DNA of 64,000 nucleotides, taken from contig CAZARU010000028.1 in NCBI GenBank assembly GCA_964487605.1, positions 1 to 64,000 on the forward strand, in the 5' to 3' direction. The notes beneath the pieces were generated by a model. It made no database searches and had not been told where the DNA came from. It worked only from the letters and a program-made list of their open reading frames with translations. Made by a program: the position numbers and the translations under genes. Origin of the DNA: JAJDAH01 sp964487605 (GTDB lineage: Bacteria; Myxococcota_A; Polyangia; Polyangiales; Polyangiaceae). This document shows positions 1 through 9,166 of the stretch, in pieces (position 1 is the stretch's first letter; every line of letters starts with the position of its first letter).

Positions 1-340
1 ATGGCGATGAAGTTGACGTTGCGGTCGTTCCGCGGGCGGACCGGGAACTCGGCGCGGGGGGCGGCGCCGACCGGGGTGGTGGTGGCGGGGCAGCCGTCAC
101 GACGACGTCGGCGTCAGAGAGGGTCGCGTCGTCGTCGAAGGTCTCGGGCTTCACGGAAATCTCGGGAACCGTGACCGCAGCCATCATCGGCTGCGAGGGC
201 TTCGGGGGCGGCCCCGCGGGCGGCGGGGGGGCCGGCGCGGCTGCAGCGTCGGCGTCGGGCGTCGGCCCCGACGCGATGTCCGGCACGTCGGGCGGAGCCT
301 CGTCGCCGAGGTCCGTCTCGTCGCCGTCCGGCGGGCTCAT
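1..340 (-). CDS. N-terminal part of an unknown acidic, proline-rich protein (runs off the window)
   Basis: An open frame starts at an ATG (340-338) and stays open to the left edge. The ATG overlaps the TGA of the psd gene in an ATGA arrangement, so it is very probably the next gene of that operon. The visible 113 residues start MSPPDGDETDLGDEAPPDVP, are rich in Pro, Ala, Asp and Glu, and show no signal peptide, membrane segment or recognisable domain. It looks like a disordered N-terminal region of a longer protein. A phosphatidylserine synthase is a frequent neighbour of psd, but nothing visible supports that identity. The frame is well supported; the function is unknown. Confidence 0.6.
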   Translation of the reverse strand, partial: MSPPDGDETDLGDEAPPDVPDIASGPTPDADAAAAPAPPPPAGPPPKPSQPMMAAVTVPEISVKPETFDDDATLSDADVVVTAAPPPPPRSAPPPAPSSRSARGTTATSTSSP

Positions 341-1161
341 GAGGACGTCACCAGGGCTTCACCGTACTTGATGGGACCGGCCTCACGCGAGATTCGGGCC
401 GGAGCCTCGGTGAGCAGCACGACCGTGGACCCGATGTGGAAGATGCCGATCTCGTCCCCGCGCGCCACCGCTACGGGCGGTTCGAGCTCACGGCGTCCCG
501 CCGCCGGGCGCCCCGGGCCCAGCACCGTCACCGAGATTCGTCCGACGATGATCGCTCCCACCATGATGGCCGTCACCCTCCCCAGGGTCTGGGTCTGGAT
601 CTCGATGGCGACCCGATGGTTCTCGACGAACAGCCGCGGCACGTGCCGCTCGCCGATGGCGTTCACGGGGAAGAGGTCCCCTTCGAGGCTGTTCACGGCG
701 ACGATGTCGCCGTCCACGGGCGAATGAACTCGATGGTAGTCCCGCGGCGACAGGTAGACGACGGCGAAGCTCCCCCCCACGTAGCGGGCCGCCTGGCGCT
801 CGTCGCCGACCAGGTCACCGACGTCGTACGGCTTGCCCTTCACGAAGAGGCGCGCTCCTGCGTCGATGGGCCCGGTGGCTTCCAGGCGGCCATCCGCCGG
901 CGAGACCACACCGGCCCGCTCGATGGTCCGGGCGCCGCTTCGAAGCCGCCGCGTGAAGAACGCATCGAACGACGCGTAGCCGTCGTCGGCCCGCTCGGCC
1001 TCGCTGAGATCGACGCGATACGCGCGGGCGTAGGCCCGGGCAATGACGCGAGAGACGCCGGGGGAAAGGGGCCGGTCGCAAAGCCGGCCAACGGCTCGGC
1101 TGAGACGAACCCTCGGTAGTGCGCGGAGAAGCTGCGCCGCGGCGAAGGTCGTGACACTCAA
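337..1161 (-). CDS. psd: Phosphatidylserine decarboxylase proenzyme
   Basis: Converts phosphatidylserine to phosphatidylethanolamine at the inner membrane. The 274-residue protein has the family landmarks in order: the SPADG motif around residue 87, the DYHRVHSP block at 141-148 that carries the autocleavage His, and the IGST motif near 243-246. In this family the Ser of the GST motif becomes the pyruvoyl cofactor after self-cleavage into alpha and beta chains. The start is a TTG with a GGAG Shine-Dalgarno 9 bases upstream. It lies 64 bases downstream of the MA-like peptidase gene and overlaps the next gene by ATGA, so it is probably part of one operon. The length is usual for the shorter bacterial form. 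Confidence 0.93.
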   Translation of the reverse strand: MSVTTFAAAQLLRALPRVRLSRAVGRLCDRPLSPGVSRVIARAYARAYRVDLSEAERADDGYASFDAFFTRRLRSGARTIERAGVVSPADGRLEATGPIDAGARLFVKGKPYDVGDLVGDERQAARYVGGSFAVVYLSPRDYHRVHSPVDGDIVAVNSLEGDLFPVNAIGERHVPRLFVENHRVAIEIQTQTLGRVTAIMVGAIIVGRISVTVLGPGRPAAGRRELEPPVAVARGDEIGIFHIGSTVVLLTEAPARISREAGPIKYGEALVTSS

Positions 1162-1225
1162 GGGACGGGTCTCCGCGACGACTGGCCGGCGGGCTGATCA
1201 TCGTAGGGCCTGGCGCAAGATCCGG

Positions 1226-2896
1226 TCAATCTCGACGCTGCCTGCGCGCCTCCTCGCACAGCGCCCGCCATGCGGCATCGGTCGGGAGAGGGGGACGCAT
1301 GCTCAGGTCGGCGTCCCGACTGGAGGAAGACGGCGCGGGGAAGACCCGCGGCAGGGGATTCGTCCTCGCGGTCCAGAGTCCGCGACACGCCGCTTCCTCC
1401 CTGTAGGGGTCGACGGACAGCGCGAGCTCGAGTGAACGGTCGGCTTCGCTGGGCCTTCCTGCGGCGCGATCCGCTCGCGACTTGAGCGCGAAGTAACCAC
1501 CATGCACCGTCCGTACGTCCTCCGCGCGGGACACGAGCGGCCATGCCGCGCCTTCGTCCCCCGCGTCCACGTGCGCGCGCGCCAGGCGCCACCGCAGCGA
1601 GGGACTGTCGGCCGTCGCGCCGAGGGCCTGAGTCAGCGGCGTGATGGCGGCCTCGGCGTCCCCGGATCCCAGCAGGACGTCACCCAGCCGCACGAGGCGT
1701 ACGACGTCTTCGGTCGGCAGTGGGTCCTCTCCCTGCAGCACGGGCAGCTCGGCGCCGTCGGAGCGAACCGGCATCCGGAGCAGGTGCTCCTGCCACTCGC
1801 TGATCCAGGTCTCGAGGTTCTTGCCTGTCACGCTCACCATGGCGCGGTCCGCGCCGCCGTGACCCAGTCCTCGGAGGTCGGTCAAGAGCAGCGCGAGCGC
1901 CGCATCTCCGCTCTGCGCGAGCCAGTACTCGACGAAGCTCGAGACCTCGGCGAAGGCGATCCGCGCCGCGTCGGGGGACGGAAGCATGCCGATGCTCGGT
2001 CCGATGCGATCCACACCCACCGAGCGGCCGGAAACGAGGGCGTCGTACGCGACGACGTCTGCGGACGGTTCGTCGTCGAACGGTCGCGCGTCGCGCCACC
2101 GGCGCTCTTCTCGCTTCGCGATCCCTTCTTGAAGCCAGAGCGGTGCGTGGTCGCGGGTCGCCCGCGAGAGCGCCAGATGTGTGACCTCGTGCGCGAGCGT
2201 GTCCTCCCACGGGAACCCGAGGGGCGTTGCCCGGGGCGACACCATGGTGACCCGGCCCCACCGCGCGACGGCGATCGTACCGGTCGTCTCTGCCGCCTCG
2301 GTGGGGAGCCCCGTCACGGCAGAGAGCGTGAACAGGTCGCGAACCAGGTCGATTCGCAGGGGTCGCGGCAGCTCCACGCCGAGGTCGCGAGCCGCGGCCC
2401 TGCGAGCGCGAACGGCGACGTCCACCAGAAAGGGTACGAGCACACGATCGGCGTCGTCCTGGAGCCTCACCCACACGCCCGCGTCGACATCGTGCACGAC
2501 CAGCGCGCCTGCGACGGCGCCGGCGCAGGTGCGCGCCAGGCCGGCCAGCGCCGCCACCTCGGGGGCCGTGGCGAGGGCGGGAGACGTCGTGATGGCCAGG
2601 GCGGCTTCGCAGTCACCTTCGTACAGCGCGAGCCGGGCACGCTCGAACGCGACGCCGGGCGTGTCCGCCTGGATGGATTCGATCTGGGCACGCGCGCTCT
2701 CGAGATCGAGCTCGGTCGTCGCGTTGGCGATCTGCTGCAGCACCGTCGGGGGGCCCATCTGCGCGGGCGGGTGCTCCGCGCTCGCCGAGGCCTCCGCCCG
2801 CGGCGTCGGGTCGGCGGAAGCCGACGACGGCGCCTGCGCCCACGACGGCGCCGAAAGCGTCGCCAGACCGAAGAGCAGCGCGCGGACCCGCCTCAT
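1226..2896 (-). CDS. Secreted gluzincin metallopeptidase (peptidase MA-like) with TPR-like C-terminus
   Basis: This 556-residue protein begins with a typical signal peptide (RR n-region, hydrophobic stretch, cleavage likely after AWAQA near residue 22). Residues 236-240 read HEVTH and are followed by PLWLQEGIA around 252-260. This is the zinc-binding HExxH plus downstream Glu pattern of the peptidase MA-like family (PF13485). The remainder, especially after residue 390, looks like helical TPR repeats. The likely role is a periplasmic or secreted zinc metallopeptidase; the substrate is unknown. The ATG overlaps the stop of the preceding coiled-coil protein gene (ATGA), which suggests co-translation and perhaps a common envelope function. 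I am confident of the fold class but not of activity. Confidence 0.75.
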   Translation of the reverse strand: MRRVRALLFGLATLSAPSWAQAPSSASADPTPRAEASASAEHPPAQMGPPTVLQQIANATTELDLESARAQIESIQADTPGVAFERARLALYEGDCEAALAITTSPALATAPEVAALAGLARTCAGAVAGALVVHDVDAGVWVRLQDDADRVLVPFLVDVAVRARRAAARDLGVELPRPLRIDLVRDLFTLSAVTGLPTEAAETTGTIAVARWGRVTMVSPRATPLGFPWEDTLAHEVTHLALSRATRDHAPLWLQEGIAKREERRWRDARPFDDEPSADVVAYDALVSGRSVGVDRIGPSIGMLPSPDAARIAFAEVSSFVEYWLAQSGDAALALLLTDLRGLGHGGADRAMVSVTGKNLETWISEWQEHLLRMPVRSDGAELPVLQGEDPLPTEDVVRLVRLGDVLLGSGDAEAAITPLTQALGATADSPSLRWRLARAHVDAGDEGAAWPLVSRAEDVRTVHGGYFALKSRADRAAGRPSEADRSLELALSVDPYREEAACRGLWTARTNPLPRVFPAPSSSSRDADLSMRPPLPTDAAWRALCEEARRQRRD

Positions 2897-5757
2897 CGGA
2901 GCAGCGTCTCCGCGTAGCGTTGCACGGCGTCCCCGAGACGGCCTCGGTCCTTGCCCAGCCCCTCCAGGACCCGCCGCCGAAAGTCCTCGGCGCCGTCCCT
3001 GCCTTCGCCCGGCACTGATCCGTCCGTGGGCATGCGGTTGCCGTCGGGAGAACTCCCCGGGGAGGCCGGTGGCTTCGCGTCGCCGTCATGATCCGAGGTC
3101 TTGCCGCGATCCGTCTGCTCCAGGAGGCGCTGGGCTTCGCGTTGCCGCTCGAGGCCGCGTTCCCCGTCGCCTCTCTGCAAGGCGTCCGCAGCCTCCGCCA
3201 TCGCGCTCGCCGCGCGGTCCAGGTTGTCGATGAGGTCCTCCGGAAGGGCGGACTCGCGAATGCGACCACGTGAGCCGAGGTTGCCTGCGCGCTGAGACAG
3301 CTCGCGCTCCCGCGCCGCGGAGCTGCCTAGGGCTCCCTTGGCGCGCTGCGCGGCCTCGGCCCGCAGCTTTCCGAGCAGCCGCTCGGCCCACTCCAGCGCG
3401 TCCTTCACTTCCCTCCGCGCGCGTTCGATCGCTTCCTCGTCCGCACGGGAGCCCTCGGCTGCCGAGCGAGACTTGGCGGAGTCCAGCGCGGCCAGGGCGT
3501 CTCGGCCGCTCTCGACGGCATCGCCGACGGAGAGTTGCTCGAGCGAATGGGCCATCGCTCCCGCGTGCTCGCGCGCCAGCGCGGCAGCGGCGGCCGCCGA
3601 ACCGGGTCGCGCGCCCACGAGTGGCAGGTCCGCGGCGGCGCGCCGAACGGCGTCCGCGCGAGCGCGTGCCTCCTGCCGGGCCTGGTCCAGACTCACCGCC
3701 TGCTCCGCTTCGCGGAGCGCGCGTTCGACCCGATCCATCTCGTCGGCGTGCTCGCGGGCGAGTTCGGCCACCTCGTCGGCGAGCTGATCGAACCCCTGGT
3801 CCGCGCGCGATGGCTCCCCGGCGGCCTCCCCCGCGCCGAGCATCCCGGACTCGACCCCGCTGCGACGCGAGGACTCTGAGGTACCGAAGGAGGGATTCGG
3901 GCGCCGCAGCCGCGCGGCGAGGTGTCGCGCGGCCTGCTCCGCTTCCGCGAGGGCCTCGCGACCGCGCGCTCGCCGAATCCGTCCGGTGTCCCCCCGAGCC
4001 ACCGAGCCGACGTCGAGCCCGAGGACGCCGAGCTCCATGAGGGCCTGCGCGCCTTCGTCGAGCGCGGTGAGGGCAGAGTCCAGGCGCGCCGTACCGGCGG
4101 CGCGTGCGTCGGTTGCCCTCGCCTGGTGGGCGCCGTCGGCGGCCTCCTCCGCGACATCCCCCAGGCGCTTGGCAACGGTCCGCGCGTCGCGCAGCGCGAG
4201 TGCCCGAATGGCCTTGTCCACCGCGAGCATGACGTCCTCGGTCGCGCGCAGCGGCGATCCGCCGGGCGGCACCCTGGATGCGAGAACGGACGCCTGCCCG
4301 AGCAGGAACGTCGCGAGGCCGCCAGGAACGTCCAGCCGCCCCCTCTGCGGCGCGACGGATGCCCGAAGGCTCTCGATCGCCGCCACGCGCAGACCGTCGG
4401 CGTCGCGAAACTTCGCAGGCGGTCGCACGTCGCCGGCCGCGTGACGCCGAGTCTGCCAGGCGAGGAGAGCCGCGACGGCGTCGCGCGCGGCGTAGAGCCG
4501 CCGGTAGCGCTCGGCCTCGGGTTCGCCGACGGCCGGAGGCAGGACGGTGATCGCCGGACTCACGCCCCAGGTGGAGCGGGAAGGATCGCCGTCCCGGGCC
4601 TCGACGGTCACGGCGACCGGAACGAAGGCGCGCTTGAGGAACGGGTCCGAAGCGCTCAGCGTGTACCCGCCAGCGTCGACGGCAGACTCGCCGTCCAGCC
4701 GGGCCAACGCTCGCCGGTCCTCGCGGGTCCCGGCGCGCAGCACGACGTCGACGGCGCGCAGGCCGTGATCGTCGACGGCAGAGTACTCGAGACCGATTCG
4801 ATCGACGTCCGAGAGCGAGAGGGTCCTCGGCGCGGGCTCCCTGCCGCCCGTCGCCGTCAGAAGCCAGAGCTCGACGCGCGGCGGCTCGTCCGGCACCGCG
4901 GCGATCCAGAGCGGGTCGGGCTCGTCGATGCGCACGGATCCGAACCTGGCGGCGACTCGCAGCTCCGTGGCGCCCTCGACCGTCCACCTCGCCACGACGC
5001 CACCCTTTCCGTCATCGACGAACGGCACCATCTCGTCGCCGTCGGAGAGCACCAGCGCCCTGCCCTCGTGAATGGGCACCCCCGCGACGGTGATCTGCGT
5101 GCCGATGGGGAGGAGGCTGGCGGCGCCGAGGAAGAGGCGCCGATCGGGCTCCCGGAGGTAGGCCGGCGACTGCGTCGTGACCCGGACGGAGGACAGCCAC
5201 TCGAGGGGCAACGGGCCCACCCCTCGCACGGCCATCAGCACGTCGAGCCCCTCCACCACGCGGAAGGGACCGGCGGCGACGGCACCCAGCGCCGTCGCCG
5301 CCAGGGCAGTGGACAGCCAGCGCCAGCGCTTCGCGCGGCGGCCCGCGATGTGCTCGACGGCATCGCGCGACGCGCGCCGCAGCAGCCGCTCGAAGTGGAG
5401 AGCCGCCAGATCGGCCGATCCGAGCGTCGCGTCGCGCCGAGTCTCCTGCACCAGGTCGATCGCGCGCAGTGCGCCCGCGCCCAGCGCGCGATCCGTCGGC
5501 ACCAGGGTCCGCGAGATGGTCCGCCGCGGATCGGCGAAATCCCGCCGATCACGCCAGTGCGCGGCGACCATGCCGGCAACCGCGACCGCGAAGGCGATGC
5601 CGACGGCGCCTCGTGCGACGGGGGTGCCCAGGCGCGCCAGGTGGGCGCCAGCGAAGAGAACCGCAACGACGATGGCCAGCCGAAAACTGCGCAAGGCCGC
5701 CGAGATCGGCCGCCGCCAGCTCGTTGCGAGGGAGTCGAGGTGCTCCGCGGGCGTCAC
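2893..5757 (-). CDS. Large membrane-anchored coiled-coil protein (DUF4175-like)
   Basis: The 954-residue protein has two hydrophobic segments near residues 24-45 and 50-68 and a third near 145-165, then a periplasmic-looking beta-rich stretch (about 190-400). The last half is very rich in Ala, Arg and Glu and is predicted coiled coil. This layout resembles DUF4175 / TIGR02302-type proteins of proteobacteria, whose role is unknown; the assignment rests on overall pattern, not on a specific motif. The gene overlaps the MA-like peptidase gene by ATGA. It is separated by only 66 bases from the acyl-CoA dehydrogenase upstream, without a clear terminator. Extreme GC makes other frames open here, but the membrane segments and the start/stop coupling support this frame. 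Confidence 0.65.
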   Translation of the reverse strand: MTPAEHLDSLATSWRRPISAALRSFRLAIVVAVLFAGAHLARLGTPVARGAVGIAFAVAVAGMVAAHWRDRRDFADPRRTISRTLVPTDRALGAGALRAIDLVQETRRDATLGSADLAALHFERLLRRASRDAVEHIAGRRAKRWRWLSTALAATALGAVAAGPFRVVEGLDVLMAVRGVGPLPLEWLSSVRVTTQSPAYLREPDRRLFLGAASLLPIGTQITVAGVPIHEGRALVLSDGDEMVPFVDDGKGGVVARWTVEGATELRVAARFGSVRIDEPDPLWIAAVPDEPPRVELWLLTATGGREPAPRTLSLSDVDRIGLEYSAVDDHGLRAVDVVLRAGTREDRRALARLDGESAVDAGGYTLSASDPFLKRAFVPVAVTVEARDGDPSRSTWGVSPAITVLPPAVGEPEAERYRRLYAARDAVAALLAWQTRRHAAGDVRPPAKFRDADGLRVAAIESLRASVAPQRGRLDVPGGLATFLLGQASVLASRVPPGGSPLRATEDVMLAVDKAIRALALRDARTVAKRLGDVAEEAADGAHQARATDARAAGTARLDSALTALDEGAQALMELGVLGLDVGSVARGDTGRIRRARGREALAEAEQAARHLAARLRRPNPSFGTSESSRRSGVESGMLGAGEAAGEPSRADQGFDQLADEVAELAREHADEMDRVERALREAEQAVSLDQARQEARARADAVRRAAADLPLVGARPGSAAAAAALAREHAGAMAHSLEQLSVGDAVESGRDALAALDSAKSRSAAEGSRADEEAIERARREVKDALEWAERLLGKLRAEAAQRAKGALGSSAARERELSQRAGNLGSRGRIRESALPEDLIDNLDRAASAMAEAADALQRGDGERGLERQREAQRLLEQTDRGKTSDHDGDAKPPASPGSSPDGNRMPTDGSVPGEGRDGAEDFRRRVLEGLGKDRGRLGDAVQRYAETLLR

Positions 5758-5823
5758 GGCGCCGAGCTTACGCGTCGGGCGCGTCCGAGGCGAACGCGGT
5801 CGTCGGAGTTCGTCGCGCGGCCT

Positions 5824-6963
5824 TCAGAACCCCACACTCCGCGCGAATCGGTCCCGGTGGTACGCGCCGTCCCCGAACGTCATCTCCGCGGCGCGCGCCC
5901 GCTTGAGGAAGAAGCCGATGTCGTGCTCGTCGGTCATGCCGATTCCCCCGTGCATCTGGATGGCCTCGTTCGCCACCAGGATGAAGGCGTCCGAGCAGCG
6001 GGCCTTCGCGAGGGAGACGAGGGCCCGCGCGTCGTCGCTCCGCGAGTCCACCGCGCGAGCCGCGGCCATGACGGACGAGCGGCAGAGTTCGAGCTCGATG
6101 AACGCGCGAGCGGCGCGGTGCTTGAGCGCCTGAAAGCTCCCGATGGGCACGCCGAACTGCTGCCGCTCCTTCAAGTAGGCGAGCGTCCGGTCGAACGCTT
6201 CGCACATGCCGCCGAGCATCTCGGCAGCGAGGACGACCGTGGCGGCGTCCAGGAGGTCATGAAGCGCGACGCGCAGGTCGCCCGCCTCGCCGAGTCGCGC
6301 ATCCCCCGCGACCTGCACGCCCTCGAGCACCACGGTCCCTGCCGAGCGCCCGTCGATGCGCCGCTCGCGTTCCACGGTGACGCCAGGTGCCCGCGGGTCG
6401 ACGAGAAACGCGCCGAGGGATCCTGCCGGCGACGAGGTCTCCGTTCCAGCCATCACGACGAGGAGGTCCGCGCCGGGAGCGCCGAGAACGTGTCGCTTCG
6501 TACCGCGCAGCACCCAGCCGCCATCACGCGGGACGGCCCGGGCCCGCATCCTGTCCAGGTCGAAGCGCATCCCCGGCTCGTAGATGGCCATCGCCGCGAG
6601 GGAGGTCCCCGCCACGATGCCCGGCACATGCCGCTCTCGCTGGGCGGGTGACCCCCAGCGCGCCACGGCGCCTCCCGCGAGGACCGCCGACGCCATCAAC
6701 GGCTCGGGAGCGAGCGCGCGCCCGAGACCCTCGGCGACGATCACGAGCGACGCGAGGCCGAGACCCACGCCCCCGTGCGCTTCGTCGAATGCCATGCCGA
6801 GCCACCCGAGCTCGGCCATCTCTGCGAAGAGCTCGGCGGAATGTCCCAGGGGGTCGTCCGCGTCGCGCAGGGTCCGAATCCGGGACAGAGGTGAGCGCTT
6901 CGCCACGAACGCCGCGACGGAACTCGCGAGCAACTTCTGGTCTTCGTCGAGCGCCAGCTTCAT
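5824..6963 (-). CDS. Acyl-CoA dehydrogenase family protein (likely small-partner type)
   Basis: This 379-residue FAD-dependent acyl-CoA dehydrogenase contains RQQFGVPIGSFQALKH in the FAD/subunit contact region (about residues 265-280) and QMHGGIGMTDEHDIGFFLKR near the C-terminus. Where classic enzymes carry the catalytic Glu in an EGT-IQ motif, this protein has the HGGIGMTDEHDIGF variant seen in subunits of heteromeric acyl-CoA dehydrogenases. I chose the ATG at 6963 because it follows the previous stop by two bases and begins with the family-like MKLALDEDQKLLASS; further upstream the frame overlaps the neighbour and is junk-like. The immediate neighbour is a second acyl-CoA dehydrogenase, so an alpha2beta2 complex is plausible. 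The substrate cannot be read from sequence. Confidence 0.88.
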   Translation of the reverse strand: MKLALDEDQKLLASSVAAFVAKRSPLSRIRTLRDADDPLGHSAELFAEMAELGWLGMAFDEAHGGVGLGLASLVIVAEGLGRALAPEPLMASAVLAGGAVARWGSPAQRERHVPGIVAGTSLAAMAIYEPGMRFDLDRMRARAVPRDGGWVLRGTKRHVLGAPGADLLVVMAGTETSSPAGSLGAFLVDPRAPGVTVERERRIDGRSAGTVVLEGVQVAGDARLGEAGDLRVALHDLLDAATVVLAAEMLGGMCEAFDRTLAYLKERQQFGVPIGSFQALKHRAARAFIELELCRSSVMAAARAVDSRSDDARALVSLAKARCSDAFILVANEAIQMHGGIGMTDEHDIGFFLKRARAAEMTFGDGAYHRDRFARSVGF

Positions 6964-6965
6964 GG

Positions 6966-8162
6966 TCAATCCGGCAACCCGAGGACGCGCTTCGCGATGA
7001 TGTTGAGCTGAATCTCGCTGGTGCCGCCTTCGATGGTGTTGCCCCGCGACCGCAGCCACTCGCGCGTCTCGGCGCGGGCGTCCGCGGTGAATGCCTCGCC
7101 TTCCCAACCGATGGACTCCGGTCCTCGCAGCGACATCAGAAGCTCGTAGCGTCGCTGGTTGAGCTCAGTCCCGTAGACCTTGAAGATCGACGACTCCGCT
7201 CCGGGCTGCTGACCCGCCCGGGCAGCATCCGCGACACGCTTCACCGTCAGGTCGAACGCCTTCTGATCCATCAGGAGCTGCGCGACGCGATCCCGAGCGA
7301 CGGGATCGGCCAGCACACCGCCTTCGTGCCCCATGGATTCGCGCGCGACTTCGATCACCCGGTCGGTCGTCTTCGAGGCACGCCCCGCACCGAACAGACT
7401 GCCGATCATGTTGCGTTCGTGGCCGAGCAGCGCCTTTGCGACCGTCCAACCGTCGTTCTGCTCGCCCACGACGTTCGACACGGGTACGCGCACGCCGTTG
7501 AAGAACGTCTCGCAAAAGGGCGACGCCCCGCTGATGAGCCGAATGGGCCGGACGCTCACGCCGGGACTGTCGAGATCGAGGAGCAGGAACGTGATCCCAC
7601 TCTGCTTCTTGGCGGAGGGATCCGTGCGGACGAGCGCGAACATCCAGTCCGACAGGTTGCCGTAGCTCGTCCACACCTTCTGACCGTCGAGGACGAACTC
7701 CTCGCCGTCCCGCACGGCACGCGTCGCGAGCGACGCCAGGTCGGATCCGGCGTTGGGCTCGGAGTAGCCCTGCGCCCACCGAATCTCGCCACGCGCGATC
7801 CTGGGAAGGTGCTCCCGCTTCAGCGGTTCGCTGCCGTACTGGAGCAACGTCGGACCGATCATCGAGAGTCCGAAGCCGTACAGCGGCGGAGGCAAGCGCA
7901 GCCGGGCCACCTCTTCGGCGAGCACCTTCGCGCGTGCCCGGTCCAGACCCGCGCCTCCGTACTCGACCGGCCAGGTCGGGGCCGTGAAGCCGCGCTCGCT
8001 GGCGACGTCGAGCCAGCGCTTGGACTCGGCGATGGGGAACGACGCCCGACGCCCGCCCCAGACGATGGCGTCCGGATCGCCCACGCGGCCGCGGAGCGCG
8101 GCCGGAGCGCTGAGCTCGAGCCACGCGCGGACTTCGTCGCGAAAGGCGTCGGGGTCCGTCAT
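6966..8162 (-). CDS. Acyl-CoA dehydrogenase family protein
   Basis: The 398-residue flavoprotein has the signature YSEPNAGSDL at residues 133-142, QKVWTSYGNLSDW in the substrate-binding part, and IEGGTSEIQ near the C-terminus, where the family's catalytic Glu normally sits. It should oxidise an acyl-CoA to the 2-enoyl-CoA and pass electrons to electron-transfer flavoprotein. The ATG at 8162 (MTDPDAFRDEVRAWLE) gives the expected N-terminal helix; an alternative ATG seven codons upstream exists. The gene is directly followed by another, diverged acyl-CoA dehydrogenase with a two-base gap. An EtfAB:quinone-oxidoreductase-like gene lies about 2 kb away on the same strand. Confidence 0.9.
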   Translation of the reverse strand: MTDPDAFRDEVRAWLELSAPAALRGRVGDPDAIVWGGRRASFPIAESKRWLDVASERGFTAPTWPVEYGGAGLDRARAKVLAEEVARLRLPPPLYGFGLSMIGPTLLQYGSEPLKREHLPRIARGEIRWAQGYSEPNAGSDLASLATRAVRDGEEFVLDGQKVWTSYGNLSDWMFALVRTDPSAKKQSGITFLLLDLDSPGVSVRPIRLISGASPFCETFFNGVRVPVSNVVGEQNDGWTVAKALLGHERNMIGSLFGAGRASKTTDRVIEVARESMGHEGGVLADPVARDRVAQLLMDQKAFDLTVKRVADAARAGQQPGAESSIFKVYGTELNQRRYELLMSLRGPESIGWEGEAFTADARAETREWLRSRGNTIEGGTSEIQLNIIAKRVLGLPD

Positions 8163-8225
8163 CGGGCGAGAGCGTAGCGACATCCGGGGCGCGGGGCACC
8201 GGCGTTTCTTCGATGGTAAAGTCGC

Positions 8226-9008
8226 GTGGTGGCGGAGGCTGAACGGATCAAGCGGGTGCTCCTCTCGTTGAGCCACGTCTCCCTGCGCGTGAGCTGGCTC
8301 GCCGAGCAGCTCGTCCGCTGGGCCCCGGAGCGAGCAGCGCTGGCGCTGAACGACCTCGCCGCCCAGAACGAGGCCGCCAACCCCGAGGCCCACGAGGCGA
8401 TGCTGGCGGTCGCCATGCTGCTCGCGGCCACCGAGCCTGGGGACCCGCTGCGGGAAGAGCTGCGTCGCGAAGCGGGCGAGCAGCGCCTGTGGAGCCTCGC
8501 GCGACTACTTCGCCTCGCCCCCGATCCCGCCATCTGCGCCCCACCTTTCACCGAGCTCGCGGTACCGGACTACGGTGCCGGTCGCGAGCTGACCCTGGGC
8601 GAGCGAAGGAGCCTGGCGCGTCGACCCGACCGGCGTCACTTCGACCGCCTGCTGGCCGACCCCCACCCGATGGTGCTCCGCCAGCTGCTGGTGAACCCGA
8701 AGCTCACCGAGCTGGACGTCGTGCGGATCTGCGCGACGCGCCCGGCCCGGCGGGAGGCCCTGTCCGAGATCGTGAAGATGCACCGCTGGATGCGCCAGCC
8801 GAGGGTGCGCATGGCGATCCTGCTCAACCCCGGCGCTCCCGCGGAGAAATCCGTCCCTTTCGTCGTGCTCTGCACGCGGCGCGAGCTGCGCGAAGTCATC
8901 GCCAGCGCGGACGTCTCGGTGGTCCTCCGCGCCACGGCGCACGAGCTGTACGAGCGAAGGCCCCCCGCGGAACTCTCCGATCCAGCCGGCCGCGCGACGG
9001 TGCACTGA
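8226..9008 (+). CDS. Hypothetical alpha-helical protein
   Basis: A 260-residue protein without signal peptide or membrane segment. It is almost entirely predicted helix. The central part carries repeated units of the form LLADPHPMVLRQLLVNPKL and MAILLNPGAPAEKSVPFVVL, which suggests an armadillo/leucine-rich-variant-like helical solenoid. I do not recognise a named family. Two tandem GTG codons (8226 and 8229) can start it. A possible extended -10 (TGGTAAAGT, 8214-8222) sits so close that the second GTG could be the first base of a leaderless mRNA. The gene is divergent from the acyl-CoA dehydrogenases, sharing a 63-base intergenic region. Coding frame likely; function unknown. Confidence 0.65.
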   Translation: MVAEAERIKRVLLSLSHVSLRVSWLAEQLVRWAPERAALALNDLAAQNEAANPEAHEAMLAVAMLLAATEPGDPLREELRREAGEQRLWSLARLLRLAPDPAICAPPFTELAVPDYGAGRELTLGERRSLARRPDRRHFDRLLADPHPMVLRQLLVNPKLTELDVVRICATRPARREALSEIVKMHRWMRQPRVRMAILLNPGAPAEKSVPFVVLCTRRELREVIASADVSVVLRATAHELYERRPPAELSDPAGRATVH

Positions 9009-9151
9009 GTTTCGATGTCGTCGACGCGCCGCGCTCGACATCCTTCGAACCCACCCGGGCTGCCGCAGATCTCCCGACACGGACCGCGCTCGCCCCACGC
9101 TCGCGCTGCACACCCGCACCCGCTCGACAGACCTTGGAGGGACGCGTTCAT

Positions 9152-9159
9152 GCTAGCCT
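9152..9159 (+). promoter_or_regulatory. Possible -10 element for a leaderless transcript
   Basis: The sequence TGCTAGCCT at 9151-9159 looks like an extended -10 hexamer (TAGCCT) lying 7 bases before the GTG at 9167. If used, transcription would begin at or beside the start codon. No convincing -35 is present at 17 bases; TTGGAG at 9134 is only 14 bases away. Weak prediction. Confidence 0.22.
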
Positions 9160-9166
9160 GTCGGCC

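Noticed and set aside
436..1119. Plus-strand open frame antisense to psd
   Set aside because: Shadow of a gene with clear family motifs; no motif of its own.
3086..4987. A second long minus-strand frame inside the DUF4175-like gene (633 residues)
   Set aside because: Arg-rich shadow in another phase; the accepted frame has membrane helices, coiled coil and start/stop coupling.
3922..6651. A very long plus-strand open frame (909 residues) antisense to the coiled-coil and acyl-CoA dehydrogenase genes
   Set aside because: It is Arg/His/Gly-rich with no domain, has no coupling or ribosome site, and is explained by high GC on the opposite strand of real genes.
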